From NCBI RefSeq assembly GCF_014805685.1, contig NC_060907.1, positions 1,620,197 through 1,684,196 of the forward strand: a stretch of DNA of 64,000 nucleotides, written 5' to 3'. The position numbers and the translations under genes were made by a program. Shown here piece after piece: positions 1 through 12,158 of the stretch (its first letter is position 1; the number at the start of each line of letters is the position of its first letter). The notes under the pieces were generated by a model, which was given only the letters and a program-made list of their open reading frames with translations, was not told the DNA's origin and ran no database searches. The stretch is from Silurus meridionalis. Taxonomy: Eukaryota; Chordata; Actinopteri; Siluriformes; Siluridae.

Positions 1-396
1 CTTTGACTTTGTTCACAATACCACAGGCTGCCAGTTCACTTTCTCCAAACTCACTCTTATCTCTAATTTGTCTTTTTACATCAGGTTTTCACGCAATTCT
101 GTTTCCTCCCAGGAACTCGCATGCTCAAAGAACACGCTTACAGATGTTGTCTAACACAGGAAATGCCACCTACTAAAAAGATTCTAAAATTCATGTATTT
201 TCTACTAATATTTTTATTCTCATTCATGTCGATTTGAATCAATTACGATGTGCAAAAACTGGGAAAAAATGCAAACTTGTGTAATTTTTATTAGAGCTTT
301 CAGACTTTTGGGGCCGTTGTGTGTTTCATAATCTTTTACAGGTCGGGTGTGTACACAAGTACAACCCACACACACATACACACCCACCCACACTTA

Positions 397-473
<77 letters not shown>

Positions 474-2100
474 TTTACTTGTTTGTACACATCTGTACAC
501 GCATCTGTACAACTTGTTTACAAGCAGCTGCAACTAAAAACCTTGTAAACGCTAATAAAAATCCAGGATCATTCAAATAAAACATCTGTCTGTTCTGTAA
601 AAACCGACCGATTGCATTTTCTTCTGTTTTAATCGCAGTTCTGTTTTATCAGTGGAACTTTTTCTTTCTTTCCGTTTGTTTTTTTTTACTCACCGTTCGG
701 AAACATCCGGATCACCTGCATGCAATAATAAGATCATTTTACAAAACCAAAAACAATAAAAACCCATCCTGCATGCTGTATCAGTATCAGAGTGCAGTCC
801 AGGAGCAGCTGTGCATTAATCACTTTAATGTTTCAAATCGAAAAAACTTACTTCCTCTAAAACAGCTGACATGACCTAAAACAAGAAGAAGTTATGAAGT
901 ATGGAAAGCCAATAGGGTCAACACACAGACACTTCCACAGCAGCGTAACTTCAACGATGAGCGTCAAACCACGATGACGCAACATCTCATGGAAAATGTG
1001 GGAGCGAATCAGGTGGACAGACCTGCAAGAAGAGAAACTTAAGTTATAGGGGAAATGAGTTTTTGTATGTTTTTATTTTTATAACGTTTTCTTCTGAACT
1101 CCTGAATTTTTTTGACCATTGTTTGAGTTGTCGCCAGATCCACTGGTTTTCATAAAAAAATTCAAATAAAAGTTAGCTAAGTGTTAAAATGTTGGATTTC
1201 TAATATAATAGTTTATATATGAGCATCTCCAGACTCTTAATGTTGGGCCATCGAGCAAATCCCTTAACCCTCAGCTGCTCAGTTGTATAAATAAAATAAA
1301 GGAATCTGCCAAATGCTACTCATTTTTTTTAAAAGAAGGAATTTCACTTCATTTATTATATGTTATTTACAGATCATTTACATATTAATTAGCATTCAAA
1401 ACAGCAACATTTGACTGGATGCAGAACATGACCATTTTAATTGGCTACAGCACTGGCAAATAAAATATATATTTTTATTTATTTATCGATTTGCTTTTTT
1501 TAGCCAGACATTAATTTATTGACACATTTTCGTTTTGCTTTTTTTTAATGTAGCAACCTAAAAATAATCGGCCATCAATCACCTTTTGGAAGCAACCCAC
1601 CAGCTGAGATGAAATGATTTTCACTGACTTATTTTGTTCATTGTTTATTAAACCATTTCATTTTAATTGTGTATACACTCACAGTACAGTTTATTAGGAA
1701 CACATATACACACATTTATTCTTCCAGTCATGTGGCGGCAGCACGATGCATAAGATAGAGGTCAACTGGGAAAAATGGGACCTCAGTGAACGCCATTGGT
1801 GGGCTGTGGGTTGTTGCTAGATGGGTTCATGTGAATTTTGGAAACTGGGATTTTCCTACACGACAGTCTCTAAAGTTTATGTAGAAGTTATTAATGAGAG
1901 AAACTGTGGGTCAAATAATGACTCTTTAAAACCACTGTGAGCAGAAACACATCTCACTGGAGCTTATGGTGAATAAGCTACAACAGCAGATCATATCTTC
2001 TTATCACATCCTTTCATGCCACAAGCCAAGGCTACAGTCTGTACAGGAAAATTGTTTGAACAAGTTGATATTGATGGAGTAAATCCACAGAACACACAAT
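1..2100. other. Non-coding repeat-rich left edge; possible 5' flank of another NLR copy
   Basis: I see no convincing coding exon here. Bases about 600-1,020 resemble about 9,640-9,990: a T-rich stretch followed by CTCAC(C/A)GxTxGGAAACATCC, then further down a shared TGGAAAGCCAA segment. Because 9.6-10 kb lies just upstream of the minus-strand NLR gene, this could be the equivalent 5' flank of a second NLR copy running off the left edge; that is inference. Bases about 1,670-2,000 look like an interspersed fish repeat (AGTACAGTTTATTAGGAACA start), unclassified. Confidence 0.35.
365..470. repeat. (CA)n-(TA)n compound microsatellite
   Basis: Short CACA tracts run into about 34 uninterrupted TA dinucleotides. 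The Ile-Tyr repeat reading frames here are artefacts of the tract. Confidence 0.95.
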
Positions 2101-2146
2101 TTAATAAAAGATCAGATCAATTCTTTATTTGATCAATTTCTTTATT

Positions 2147-2691
2147 TTATTCCAAATGGCACAAAGTCACAGAGCCATTTTCTACGCTGAACCCCGGATG
2201 CACTGGCTTTGTAAACTTTGTACAGAATGTGTGAATGTGTGTAAGTGTGTGTGTCTCCGGTGAGACGCTGTAAAAAGTCAGTGTTCCAGCAGCCCAGTCC
2301 AGATATACACCTATCCTGTTGGACTTGGGCATGCCGATGGTTATGCTACTTGAACCATGCTTTACGTTGTAGTATTTTTTGCTTACACTACAAAGGGCCC
2401 AGGAGACCTCGTTTGGCCCAATGCGAGCGTTCCACACTGGCAGGTCTTCCATGTTCCTCTCAATATCAGGATAAGTGACGCCAATTATGGGTGATGACCC
2501 TTCCAAAAAGACTTCCCAGTAACAGCGATGGCTCAGACTCTCATTACACAGAACTTGGCAATACAGCTGAAATCTGTCCGGGTGATCTGGGTACTGCTGC
2601 GCTTGGACTGTATATGAGACCTTCTTGTTTGCTTCAGACAGGCAGAGCTTTTTGTGGGCCGTGTTTGGGTTGAACGTGAGCTCACGGGCAT
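2147..2691 (-). CDS. NLR terminal exon: PRY-SPRY (B30.2) domain
   Basis: The exon opens after a TTATTGCAG acceptor with an ELTFNPNTAHKKLCLSE-type PRY start. It continues through a YWEV core, then VSWALC and IGVYLDWAAGTLTFYSV, and ends with TLCHLE and a stop at 2147-2149. This is the usual C-terminal recognition module of fish NLRs. A minus-strand AATAAA sits directly after the stop (2141-2146) and another at 2124-2129, so the 3' UTR may be very short. No frame break is visible within this exon. Confidence 0.85.
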
Positions 2692-2915
2692 CTGCAATAA
2701 CAGAAAAAATGCTAAGGATAACTTACAGCCCAGTGCTCAATCTCTTATGTTTCTACTTCTAAAGCTCATTCGAAGGGACTCGTTCACTTCACACCAACAG
2801 ATTCCAACATAATCAATGGTATGCTAAAGTTTGTAAAGAGAGATGTTAATTAAACATTTGTAAAAAGAAGTCTCCAGAGAAAGAAAATTTAAAGAGAAAG
2901 AGAAAGGAACTTACA

Positions 2916-2961
2916 CTTTTTAATCCCAGCTTTCATAAATTGTCCACTTTTTGGTTCCATC
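2916..2961 (-). CDS. NLR small linker exon between LRRs and SPRY
   Basis: A 46-47 base exon sits between a CTGTAG acceptor and a GTAAG donor. Fish NLRs of this group normally have such a mini-exon joining the last LRR to the PRY domain. A length of 47 would keep the phase from the LRR exon into the SPRY exon and 46 would not, so this boundary needs an exact recount. Confidence 0.55.
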
Positions 2962-3124
2962 CTACAGTAAGAAAGCCGGAGTTTAGAGTTACATCATGAT
3001 CTAAGAAGCATTTACAACAATTTGTAACAGACCCACAGTATAGCAGTTATATTATATTATTTTAACATGTCAACAAACCAGCAGCTCTAAAGAGATGTAA
3101 TGCACAAACCATCTAAAATCTTAC

Positions 3125-3301
3125 TTGAGTGTCTCCAGTTTGCAGTTTGGATTATTCCGTAGGTCAGAGAGCAGCTGTTCTCCTCTATCTTCTGGATTAT
3201 TGTAGCTCAGATCAAGATCTTTCAGGACTGATAAGGAGTTTAATCTCAGAGCCGATGCCAGAAAAGAAATGCCTTCTTTTGTCACTAAACAACCAGACAA
3301 T
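3125..3301 (-). CDS. NLR leucine-rich repeat exon
   Basis: A 177-base exon encodes one LRR unit (SGCLVTKEG start, LKDLDLSYNN core, CKLET end) in the same phase as the neighbouring LRR exons. It is typical of the one-repeat-per-exon layout of NLRP/NLRC3-type ribonuclease-inhibitor-like LRRs. Confidence 0.8.
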
Positions 3302-3376
3302 CTAAAAAAAAGAAAAAATTGACAGCAACCTTCTGACCAGCATGGATTAGATTTTGATTATCGCTCAAAAACTAAC

Positions 3377-3538
3377 CCCAGTGTCCGCAGTTTGCACTGT
3401 TTATTGCTGAGTCCTTCAGAAATGTGCTTCATTCCTGAATCCCACAGATCATTGTTACTCAGGTCCAACTCTCTTAAAGTGTAGAGAATGGAGGAGAGGA
3501 ATGAGCAGCTCTTCTCTGTGAGGTTACACCAGCTCAGC
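3377..3538 (-). CDS. NLR leucine-rich repeat exon (short)
   Basis: A 162-base LRR exon ([11 protein letters not shown] start, [15 protein letters not shown] core, CKLRTLG end). It is four codons shorter than the 174-base standard, but phase is preserved and the GTTAG donor is intact. Confidence 0.78.
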
Positions 3539-4293
3539 CTGGATTTAAAACACAACCAAAAATAGAGTTCATTATTTACAGTAACGTAAAAACTCTGGAT
3601 GTTGCTGAATTCAAGTAGGTCACAAAAGATCAACTTAAACATTTACCAGTGGTGGGCGGTCAGGGTCAGCAAATTCTTCTCTGCTGGCCTAAACACTGTC
3701 AGAAGAACTGACCTATATTTACAACTCAACTTCTAATATTTGTTCTATAAAATTTTATTAATTTATTCCCAACAGTTTATTCTATTCAGTTCGTAGCGTT
3801 TCTCTCAGCTGCACTGCTTCCAGTACGTGAGTGTGGATGTCAGATTTTTTTTGTCCAATCAGATTTCAGCCTTTTGTGCTGCCATGTCAATCTAATCTGC
3901 TCAGAGCCTTCAAAGTCAGTACTGCTGGCCTTTTTACCATAGAGAATATTACCAACGGGTCTGTTTCTTTAATTAATCAGACTTCATATTCGCCTCACAG
4001 GGCAGTTAGCTCACTAGCCCGAGAAAGTGTTTGTTCTCCACTTCCAGACCAGTGAATACGAGCGGTACCACTGGATTACAGCCTCTATTGTGTTTTTGTA
4101 TTGTATTGATAGTTTCTATATTTGCAATGTGATAGTGCTGTATTAAGAGGTGGATTAAGTCGGAACGTCCTCACTGAAGACCCAGGTACCAAATGCAAGG
4201 CCCACCACTGCATGTACATAATGTGCCAATTGGATGCATCTTTTAGTACATCTAATAATTAAACTAATTTTGCAGTTATTTATCAACACTTGC

Positions 4294-4467
4294 CTCAGAA
4301 CTTGTAGTTTATAAAATACATTTTCCTGTTTAGCAAAAAGCAGCTCTACTGCTGTGTCCCGGAGGTCATTGTTGCTCAGGTCCAGTTCAGTCAGAGACGA
4401 TGAAATTGAGAGGAGGGCTGAAGTTAGTTCAGCACAGCTGCTTTGGGAGAAATGGCATCTTGCCAAC
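4294..4467 (-). CDS. NLR leucine-rich repeat exon with GC donor
   Basis: A 174-base LRR exon (LARCHFSQSSCAEL start, [13 protein letters not shown] core). Its end reads CTGAG followed by GCAAGT, so the downstream intron appears to use a GC-AG splice pair. The repeat's second half (NVFYKLQVLR) is unlike the usual PHCKLE consensus. Confidence 0.72.
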
Positions 4468-5867
4468 CTTAAGACAGTGAATAAAGTTAGCATAAACGTA
4501 TAGTCAAATTCATAAGGGTGGGTCATTATCATTAACAATTTTATAAATATTGATAGTAATTAAATATTTTTTTCTCAATTATATAAACTCAATGAGGTGA
4601 AGGGAAAGTGTTACAGAGCATGGAGCCATGTGAGAGAAACACTAAGCCAGCAAAAGTAATTATAAAACTACTAGTTTTAGAAAACTATTTTTTAACTGTT
4701 TATAACCTGTCTCATCTCCTCTAGGTTTCAGCACTTGTGTCCAAACCCAGTTCTGGGGAAGATTTGCTGTCATGGTGTCCTTGCCACTTGCAAAGTTTGA
4801 ACAAATGCTCATCAGCATCCACCAGACTTAACACCAGGATTTCCTAGAATTGTGCTACCAGGAAATGCTACTGAGGCTGGGGATTGGCAGGTGATATAGA
4901 GCCTGGTCCAGTAGTACAGTAGCAGCCTCGACAGCCAATTCAACTATGCCACACCTCATGCATGCCAAGATGGGTCACTATATACTCCGTAAACATTCCA
5001 CAATGTATTGGAGCATGATGTAGAAAAATGGGGTTGGACAAACTCATAGCAGGCAGTCAACCTACTACAGCTACTGTAAGGGGTAGCCCAGGCCATGGCT
5101 CGACAACGTCTCTTCATAAACCCACCAAAGTGCCTTAACTGGAAACTGGAAAGTCGTCTATTCTTCAACAGGTCAGCTGTGCCCCTTAACAGCTTTTCCT
5201 AACTGGCTGTCAATATTTGGTAATGCCCCCGACATGTTCTTGCTTAACTTAACCACCAGCAAAGAATGCAGTACTTCAAAGCAATTAGTAGCCTGCCCAC
5301 AGAATATTGATGACTTATTGAGGTGGCTGTTCATCCAGCACTTCCTTCTGCTGTGTTGGGGCTAGCAGTCTTATTGAGATTCGCCATCTATTAGTGTTCA
5401 CCCAAAACCTTCAAGATAACTGTGAGGGCGTGGATGCTAGCAGTGTAATAAAGTAGAGGGGAAATTGTAAACCTCATGGTGCTGGATGGGGAGCGATGGA
5501 AGAATAGCTCCAGTGCAGGGCAAAGGACCATCTGATGGCATCTGGGCACTGGTAAGCCCTCTCCTTATATTGCCCTTTCCCTTTTCCCTGATCTACCTGG
5601 TCTCACCTACCACCACTGCTCTCTCCACCCTTGTGTATGTCTGAAGCATTGCAGGTAACCTGGGTATTTTTAGGACCAATGCCATGTGATGGAGATGGAC
5701 ATGTTGGTCTGGAACCCCAATGTGCCACAAGGTGCCCCCACTTGAGCAATACATGGGTGTCCAAGGGTTTAAATACCATGCATCTGTGGAGCTGTAATCA
5801 GACCTTATTTTTACTAAAACTTCTTCTGTAGTAGTATTCCAGATTTAATCAAACACGAATTCCTCAC
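4468..5867. other. NLR intron, 1.4 kb, unclassified
   Basis: Between two LRR exons I find no coding exon with proper splice sites. The moderately GC-rich middle (about 4,730-5,780) differs in composition from the AT-rich flanks and is probably an old inserted repeat that I cannot name. Confidence 0.5.
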
Positions 5868-6041
5868 CTTAGTATCTCCAGTTTACAATGTGGACTCTTC
5901 AGTCCATCAGAAAGCAACTTTGCTCCCTTCTCAAATCTGTAATTATCACTCAGGTCCAGTGCTCTCAGAGCAGAGTTTTCCACCTCAAGAGCTGAAGCCA
6001 CGGCCTCCCAGCACTCTTCAGTGAGCTCACAACCAGCAAGC
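5868..6041 (-). CDS. NLR leucine-rich repeat exon
   Basis: A 174-base exon encodes the first LRR after the NACHT exon: LAGCELTEECWEAVASAL start, LRALDLSDNY core, CKLEILR end. It has a GTGAG donor and a TGTCAG acceptor. The phase matches the TG left at the end of the NACHT exon, giving an intact junction Trp. Confidence 0.85.
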
Positions 6042-6196
6042 CTGACAAAACACCAAACACACTTTCAATTGCCATTTGAAAGCATTCATGTAACTGTAGG
6101 AGGATCAATGAATATTGAGTGAAGGTACATTCTAGATCACCATGACAATTTGAAAAACCAGGAGTAAAAGAGAAATGATAGAGAAATTTCTCTCAC

Positions 6197-7981
6197 CAAG
6201 CTTTCCTGAAGCATCTAACAGCTGGGATGAGTCTTCTGTAGGCTGAATTGGATGGGTTGAATTGTTTGGGGTGGAGCTCCTCAAAAACATCCCCAGACAT
6301 CAACATCAGGTAGGCCAGAGTAGAGCAGTTTGAGGAGGATAATGCTCTGTCTGGTAAACTGTCTGTACACAGATATTTCTTGATTTGCTTGTACAGGGAT
6401 TCGTCTTTCAGTTCCATCAGACAGAAGAAGTGATTGATGGATGTCTCAGGGGGCAAATCAACATAATTGTTCTGCATTTGCCTGATGTACTGGATTACTT
6501 TGTTAATGCTCTTCTTGTTGAACTGTGTATCTGTAAGAATTCCTTGCAGAAGTTTCTGATTGCTCTCAAGTGAAATTCCCAACAAGAATCGAAGAAAGAG
6601 ATCTAAATGACCATTCTCAGTCTCCTTGGCTTTATCAACTACCTTCTTCAGGAGAACATCCAGCTGGGTGTCTTTAGGAGGGTCTTCACTAAAGAAAAAC
6701 TTTAACTCATTCATGTTTTTGTTCAGGTAGGAATTGAAAACATGGAGTGCAGCAAGAAACTCCTGAATGCTTAAATGAATGAAGCAGTAAATCTTCCTCT
6801 CATAAAGCACCGATTCTTTCTTGAAGATCTCAGCACACATCCCTGAGCACTCTGAATCAACATGGACCTCAATACCACACTCTATCAGGTCTTCTTCATA
6901 GAACATGATGTTCCCATTTATCAGCTGTTTAAACGCCAGCTTGGCCAGTTTCAGGATCATTCCTTTGTTCATCTCCAGCAGTTTCTTCACATCTCGTTCC
7001 ACCTTGTCATCATACTTTTGGTTTTTGGTGTTCATCTGTATAAGCAGGAAGTGGATGTACATTTCAGTCAGTGTAGCAGGAATTTCTTCACCATTCTTTT
7101 GAACCAGCATTGCTTGAAGCACCGTAGCAGTGATCCAGCAGAAGATGGGGATGTGACACATGATGTAGAGGCTCCGAGATTTCTTAATCTGTGAGATGAT
7201 CTCATTGGCTTCATTCTCATTAGTTATTCTCTTTTTAAAATACGCCTCCTTTTGCTTATCGGTGAATCCTCGCACTTCTGTAAACAAGCTCACATACTCT
7301 GAAGGGATCTGATTGGCTGCTGCTGGTCGTGAGGTGATCCAGATCAGAGCAGAAGGAAGCAGCTTTCCTTCAATCAGGTTTGTGATGAGAGCATTCACAG
7401 GAGCTTTTTCTGTTTCACTGGTCACCATACTGGTGCTGAACTCCAGTGGAAGACGACTTTCATCAAGTCCATCAAAACAAAAACAAGCTGGAGACGTTTG
7501 TATAAATCTGTATCACTGAGTTTTTTCACTTCAGGGTAGAAATCCTGCAGTAATTCATGAAGACATTTTTCATCTTTAATTAAATTAATCTCTCGGAAAG
7601 GAAGGAGGAAAATGCAGTCTATGTTCTTGTTAGCATTTCCTTCAGCCCAATCGAGTATAAACTTCTGCACAGATACAGTTTTTCCGATTCCTGCAATTCC
7701 TTTGGTGAGCACTACTCGATTATCTTCATTAAAAATCTCATTGCAGTTGATTTGTTTTTCCTGAGATTTTTGAACACTAAAAGCTTTGTCCATTTTCAGA
7801 ATCTCGTGTTCTTTGTTGACTTCTTTGAATTCTCCTTCGGTGATATACAGCTGCGTGTAGACCTTCTTCAGAAGTCTTTTAGTATCCGCATTCTTTTTGC
7901 CTTCAAAAATGCACTCGATTTTCTTCTTCATGCCAGCTTTGTGATTCACCAGAAATCTCTGTAGATCATCTGCAGACATGT
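6197..7981 (-). pseudogene. NLR central exon: FISNA + NACHT ATPase, one-base deletion at Walker B
   Basis: The exon begins MSADDLQRFL after a CACACAG acceptor and carries a FISNA segment (LVNHKAGMKKKIECIFEG through QINCNEIF). Walker A follows (GIAGIGKTVSVQKF, near 7,700-7,660), then FILDWAEG. At the Walker B position the frame reads QLVFV then LMDLMKVV, where the family has a hydrophobic run followed by DGLDE; the DGLDE-encoding bases are present one frame over. Downstream in that other frame are ITSRPAAANQIP (sensor 1), the GFTDKQKEAYF helix, and the winged-helix region with FIHLSIQEFLAALH. The exon ends CFRKAW. Length is 1,785 bases; one more base would satisfy both flanking phases. The break cannot be distinguished by eye from a homopolymer sequencing error. 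Confidence 0.85.
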
Positions 7982-8561
7982 CTGTGTGGCACAAAAGAAC
8001 AGAAGGAGCTTCAGCAAGACGATGTCAAAGGACATGAAGATGTGGATTTGTGTGTTGATATTTTAAAATACATCTTAAAATATGTATAAATTTTAAAAAA
8101 TCTCACTTTTTCCCAAATTTTTCATTTCCCATTCGGGTCGCAAAGCTTCTGGAGACATAGAAAAAATATTGAAATGAAGAACAGAATGACAGAAGGCTCA
8201 ATGTTTCTCCTCTTGTGCTGCTTAATATGTTAAACATCAACCACTGTGAAAGGTCACGCTACACACTCGTACCAATACACAATCATATGATTCAACACAA
8301 TAGTGAAAAGCATCAAACTACAAGGCAGCATTTTACATTTTCACCATCATTATTGCATTTATCTTCTCTGCATTTCTAGCTAACTTTATTTACATTCCAG
8401 ATAAAACTGTTCAGTTTGCACTTCAACACTATCACTCTCTCGGCCTGTGATCTGAGCTGAGCTGAAAGTCAAATGAAATGAAATGACAACAGATGCAGAA
8501 CTGTTGTCAAACATTCTCCAATTAGTGTGAGAGCAAATTAATATAAAAACATTTTCCATAC

Positions 8562-8717
8562 GAGTGGAAGCAGTGCTGGCTGTGCTGTTGAGGAGAACAT
8601 GATCGGAGAAGGTGTTGTTTAAGAGCGCAGGAACGTAAACGTTACTCCCATTTTCAGCGTTTACCACAACACGGATTCCAGCAGGGGGAGCAGCAGGAGA
8701 CTGGGCTGGAGCTGGGT
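8562..8717 (-). CDS. NLR exon upstream of FISNA (conserved linker)
   Basis: A 156-base exon with a TTTTAG acceptor and GTATGG donor encodes a Pro/Ala-rich start (PAPAQSPAAPPAG), then a VVVNAENGSNVYVPALLNNTF segment ending in a Ser/Thr run. Fish NLRs often carry a similar beta-rich linker before FISNA. Its phases join 7981 exactly. Confidence 0.65.
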
Positions 8718-8774
8718 CTAAAATAACAATAATCATAATAGAGAACATTTAAAGTAACGCCGAGAAGTGGATCT

Positions 8775-9400
8775 CGAATAAATTAATCATTATCAGTAAA
8801 TACAGTGGTCTCTGCGGGTTTCCGGAACTCGTAAGGGTCTTAGAGCGTAACCCCTACAAATTCTGAAAACCAGCAAATTTTGGATGCACCCCTGCAGCCC
8901 CTATGGTACATTAGTGAATTCATCTAGACATTACGTCATTGTTCATACGATAACGTGTTTTAAAAAACATTTTAGTTAAAAAATTCCTAACGTTCCTTAA
9001 CATTCGGTCCGATTCCACAACTTGCTGTTAGTCAGATTCCAAATGAGAACCCGCAAACTTTCTGAGCCGTTTCAGGAAGTTACAGTTAAAAGACATTCTG
9101 CTGTTTCCCAAGCTGATAACAATGGACAGATAAGAAACAAACAAACGCTGTAAAAATCTTCATGTTTTATGGTGCAATAACTTGTGCTACACGGTTTCCC
9201 CTGTAGGTCAGAGGTGCAGTGACGATACACACAGAAATACAGGAAGGAAGTAGACAAAATGCTCATGTTACAGTACCACAAACATGTCGAGAGCTTCTGG
9301 TGCAGGTCCCTGATCTCTTTTTCCAGATCCAAACTAAGCAAATGATCACCAGGTGAAGGAACAGCAGCTCGACATCATTTTCACTCACTGAGGAATGAGA
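8775..9400. other. Non-coding interval upstream of the NLR exons
   Basis: Bases about 8,800-8,900 contain a short repeat-like segment (GGTCTCTGCGGGTTTCCGGA). No exon with matched splice sites and phase was found. The NLR promoter and first exon may lie here or near 9.7 kb, where a GGAAACATCC-containing segment resembles one near 700. Confidence 0.4.
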
Positions 9401-9421
9401 CAAATATATGTACATATATAA

Positions 9422-9541
<120 letters not shown>

Positions 9542-11108
9542 GCTGTACATACACAGATCCAGATGTGCTGACTCTGAACATCTGGACGTCTGTGTGTCCA
9601 GTCAATAAACACTTTATTTTTTATAAACCTATATTCTGATTTTGAACACATTCCACTTCTCTAGTAATTCTTTCTTTTTTCTATTTAACTCACAGGTTGG
9701 AAACATCCCTCCTTCCATCCATTACATGATACATGTATTTATTTGACAGGATCTTGCTGTAGTCGGTATCTGAGAGTCATAACGCAGGTTAAAGAACAGA
9801 ATCAGGAGGTTAATCATCTCGGAGTTCTCGATTTCATGTTTACGGCAAAATAAAAGAACGTTTGACTGCTGACATCCACAAAATGAAACTAAAACTAACG
9901 CAACTCAAAGCGAAAGTGCTGAGATGTGGAAAGCCAACGGGTCAATATCAGGGGCTATTCGGATGAGATGGAAAGCCACAGGGGTTCTCACCGTTTATTT
10001 TCATTTGTGGGATTTTTTTTTTCTTAAGCTCAGGGAAGAATATATTGTTATTTAGAAGTGATTGGTCCAAAGCAGTGTTTCAGAAATACATTGATTCTGG
10101 ACATATGAAGGTGGAGAGAAAAAAGTCTGAGACTCTATGAGAAAGAATCATTGAGAGGAACCAGATTGAAATCGATCCTCATCCTCAACACCAGACAATT
10201 TCATTATTAATCAGTTCCTTCTGTAACTGAACTACATGGTCAAAAAACTGATATAGTTTTTTAGTAGAATTCTTAAGATGTCCATGTGGGAACATCTTCA
10301 GCAGCAGCAAGGGGTCAACAAGTGATGAGAACTCTATCCAGAAATGCACCAGGATCGATCAGGTCTGGAGAAAAGAAAGGACGGGACAGGATTACTGGTA
10401 TCACAGGAGTAGCATCTCTTCCTTAATACTCTAGAGGGCAGTAGAGTCCCTTTATCAAAGATCATTCCACAATGGCAGGAGGTGTGTATGTAGGATGTGT
10501 GATGATCACAGATGGCAATCTATGCATTTCACATCTAGATCCTCAGTGGTGTCCTACTGTCCGATTTGAAATGTTTCTGTGCAAATTTGCAATGCAAAAG
10601 TTTTAACTATTCATGAAAAAGTTTAAAAACTGTTTTGAACTGTTTTGGTCGACCTTTTCTCACGACGTCCAGCTTTTCATGAAAAGCCAGTTTTGAAAAT
10701 ATTTGCGCTTGTGCAGGTCGCTACAGTTTGGACACTGGACCTCCTGGAGTGTTTAAAGGCTCTGGCATGGAGAAGCTGGTGTTGGATCTGTGATGATCAT
10801 AGATGTTGAGCTATTTTATGAGTTGCTCAGTAGCTCCTAGTTTTATAACCACAATGACTGTAAAAGACTGTAGAAAGAACATTACTCAATCACACACTCC
10901 AGTGCTCATGTTAGTTCTCACTCTCCAGTGTTCTATAGTGTTTAAAGCAGGAGTCACCAACGTAGTGCCCGCGGGCACCAGGTCGCCCGCAAGGACCACA
11001 TGAGTCGCCCGCAAGTCTTTTCTAAAAATATCTGTTTCATACCTTGTCAAATCATTGTTGATAATTATTGTGAGACATCATTAACATGATCAGTGTCTTC
11101 ACATAGAT

Positions 11109-11431
11109 CAGGGGTGTCAAACTCAGTGTCAAATCCAAACCGACGTACAATTATATCTGGCCCGCGAGATGATTTTATAAAGATGTATTATTATTGTTAT
11201 TAATGTCCCGGCGATATGAAGCGCTGATAACACAAACTACAGATCCCATAATGCATCGCTTCAGCTGCCTTACCGAACGCGAGGTGAACTGGGAACATTC
11301 CAGCATCAATCAAGTCGAGCTTCTGTTGATGTATTTAACTCTATTGTACAGTTATTGTGAAACAGCGCCTCACAGTGGCGAAGAGAAAAGTTGACTCTGA
11401 GTAGATGTTTACTGACACTGCTGGTAAACAC

Positions 11432-11495
<64 letters not shown>

Positions 11496-12158
11496 AGTGG
11501 AGTGAATGTGGCTGTAATTAAGGAAATTAATCTGAGACAGAACTACGAGACAAAACATCAGGAGAAGCTGAAGAACCTGAATGCAGAGCAGAAGATACAG
11601 AAAGTAGAAGAGTTAAAGAAGAATCTGACATTTCAGCAGATGTTTTTCACCAGAGCAAAATCACAAAGTGAAGCTGGTGTGAAAACAGAGGAGAAATCAG
11701 AGTCTCATCAGCCGGTTATTTACTGAGGGAGAGTTTCTGAAGAGCTGCATGATGAAGCTGTGAGACGTCTGGTGTTCCACAGGAGATATTTTTATGGAGA
11801 GCAAAATATTTTAAGTGATTTAAAGTTTAAGATTATTATTTATAAAATGGCATAAGAGCAAAGAAATCTGATTGTTTTGATTTGTTGTGATTTTAACGTT
11901 TACTTAAAAGCACAATTTTTATTGATTTGTTCAGGGTTTTTTTTGCAGCATGTTCATATTTCTAAGTTGTATAGTTTGACAGGAGATATTTTTATGGAGA
12001 GCAATTTATTTAAAGTTTAAGTTTAATTTATTCTGGAATAATATTCCTGTCTGTATTTATTCATATTTATGTTCAAAAACATTGTTATAGTGTGTTCAGC
12101 CCGCAATCTAAAGTGTGCTTCGAGTTTTGGCCCCCGTGCAATTGAGTTTGACCCCCTG
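11109..12158 (+). mobile_element. Inner hAT element with BED-finger transposase remnant
   Basis: The termini are CAGGGGTGTCAAACTCA and TGAGTTTGACCCCCTG. The target duplication is ACATAGAT (11101-11108) against ATATAGAT (12159-12166), one mismatch. Inside, about 11,505-11,720 encodes a fragment LRQNYETKHQEKLKNLNAEQ plus a helical LTFQQMFFTRAKSQSE segment, as in hAT transposases annotated as ZBED or GTF2I-repeat-like proteins. A GT microsatellite interrupts the N-terminal side, and the catalytic core is absent. Confidence 0.85.
11433..11490. repeat. (GT)n microsatellite inside the inner hAT element
   Basis: Roughly 29 GT dinucleotides lie just before the transposase-derived fragment and give a spurious Cys-Val repeat frame. 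Confidence 0.95.

Larger units (their letters stand above)
2147..8717 (-). pseudogene. FISNA-NACHT-LRR-B30.2 NLR gene (NLRC3-like fish NLR family), frameshifted
   Basis: This is a cytosolic NOD-like receptor of the large fish-specific group. Exons on the minus strand, in transcript order: 8717-8562, 7981-6197 (FISNA-NACHT), four LRR exons (6041-5868, 4467-4294, 3538-3377, 3301-3125), a tiny exon near 2961-2916, and 2691-2147 (PRY-SPRY). The splice phases agree across the first six exons only if the big exon had one more base, which matches a missing base in an A run at 7474-7477. The deletion falls in the Walker B segment, so the frame ends about 16 codons later, near 7,422. FISNA, Walker A and Walker B start are in one frame; the remainder of NACHT and everything after is in another. 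N-terminal exons beyond 8717 were not identified. It is either a recent pseudogene or a homopolymer sequencing error. Confidence 0.8.

Noticed and set aside
2245..2673. Plus-strand frames opposite the SPRY exon
   Set aside because: Shadows of the minus-strand NLR exon, which has clear domain content.
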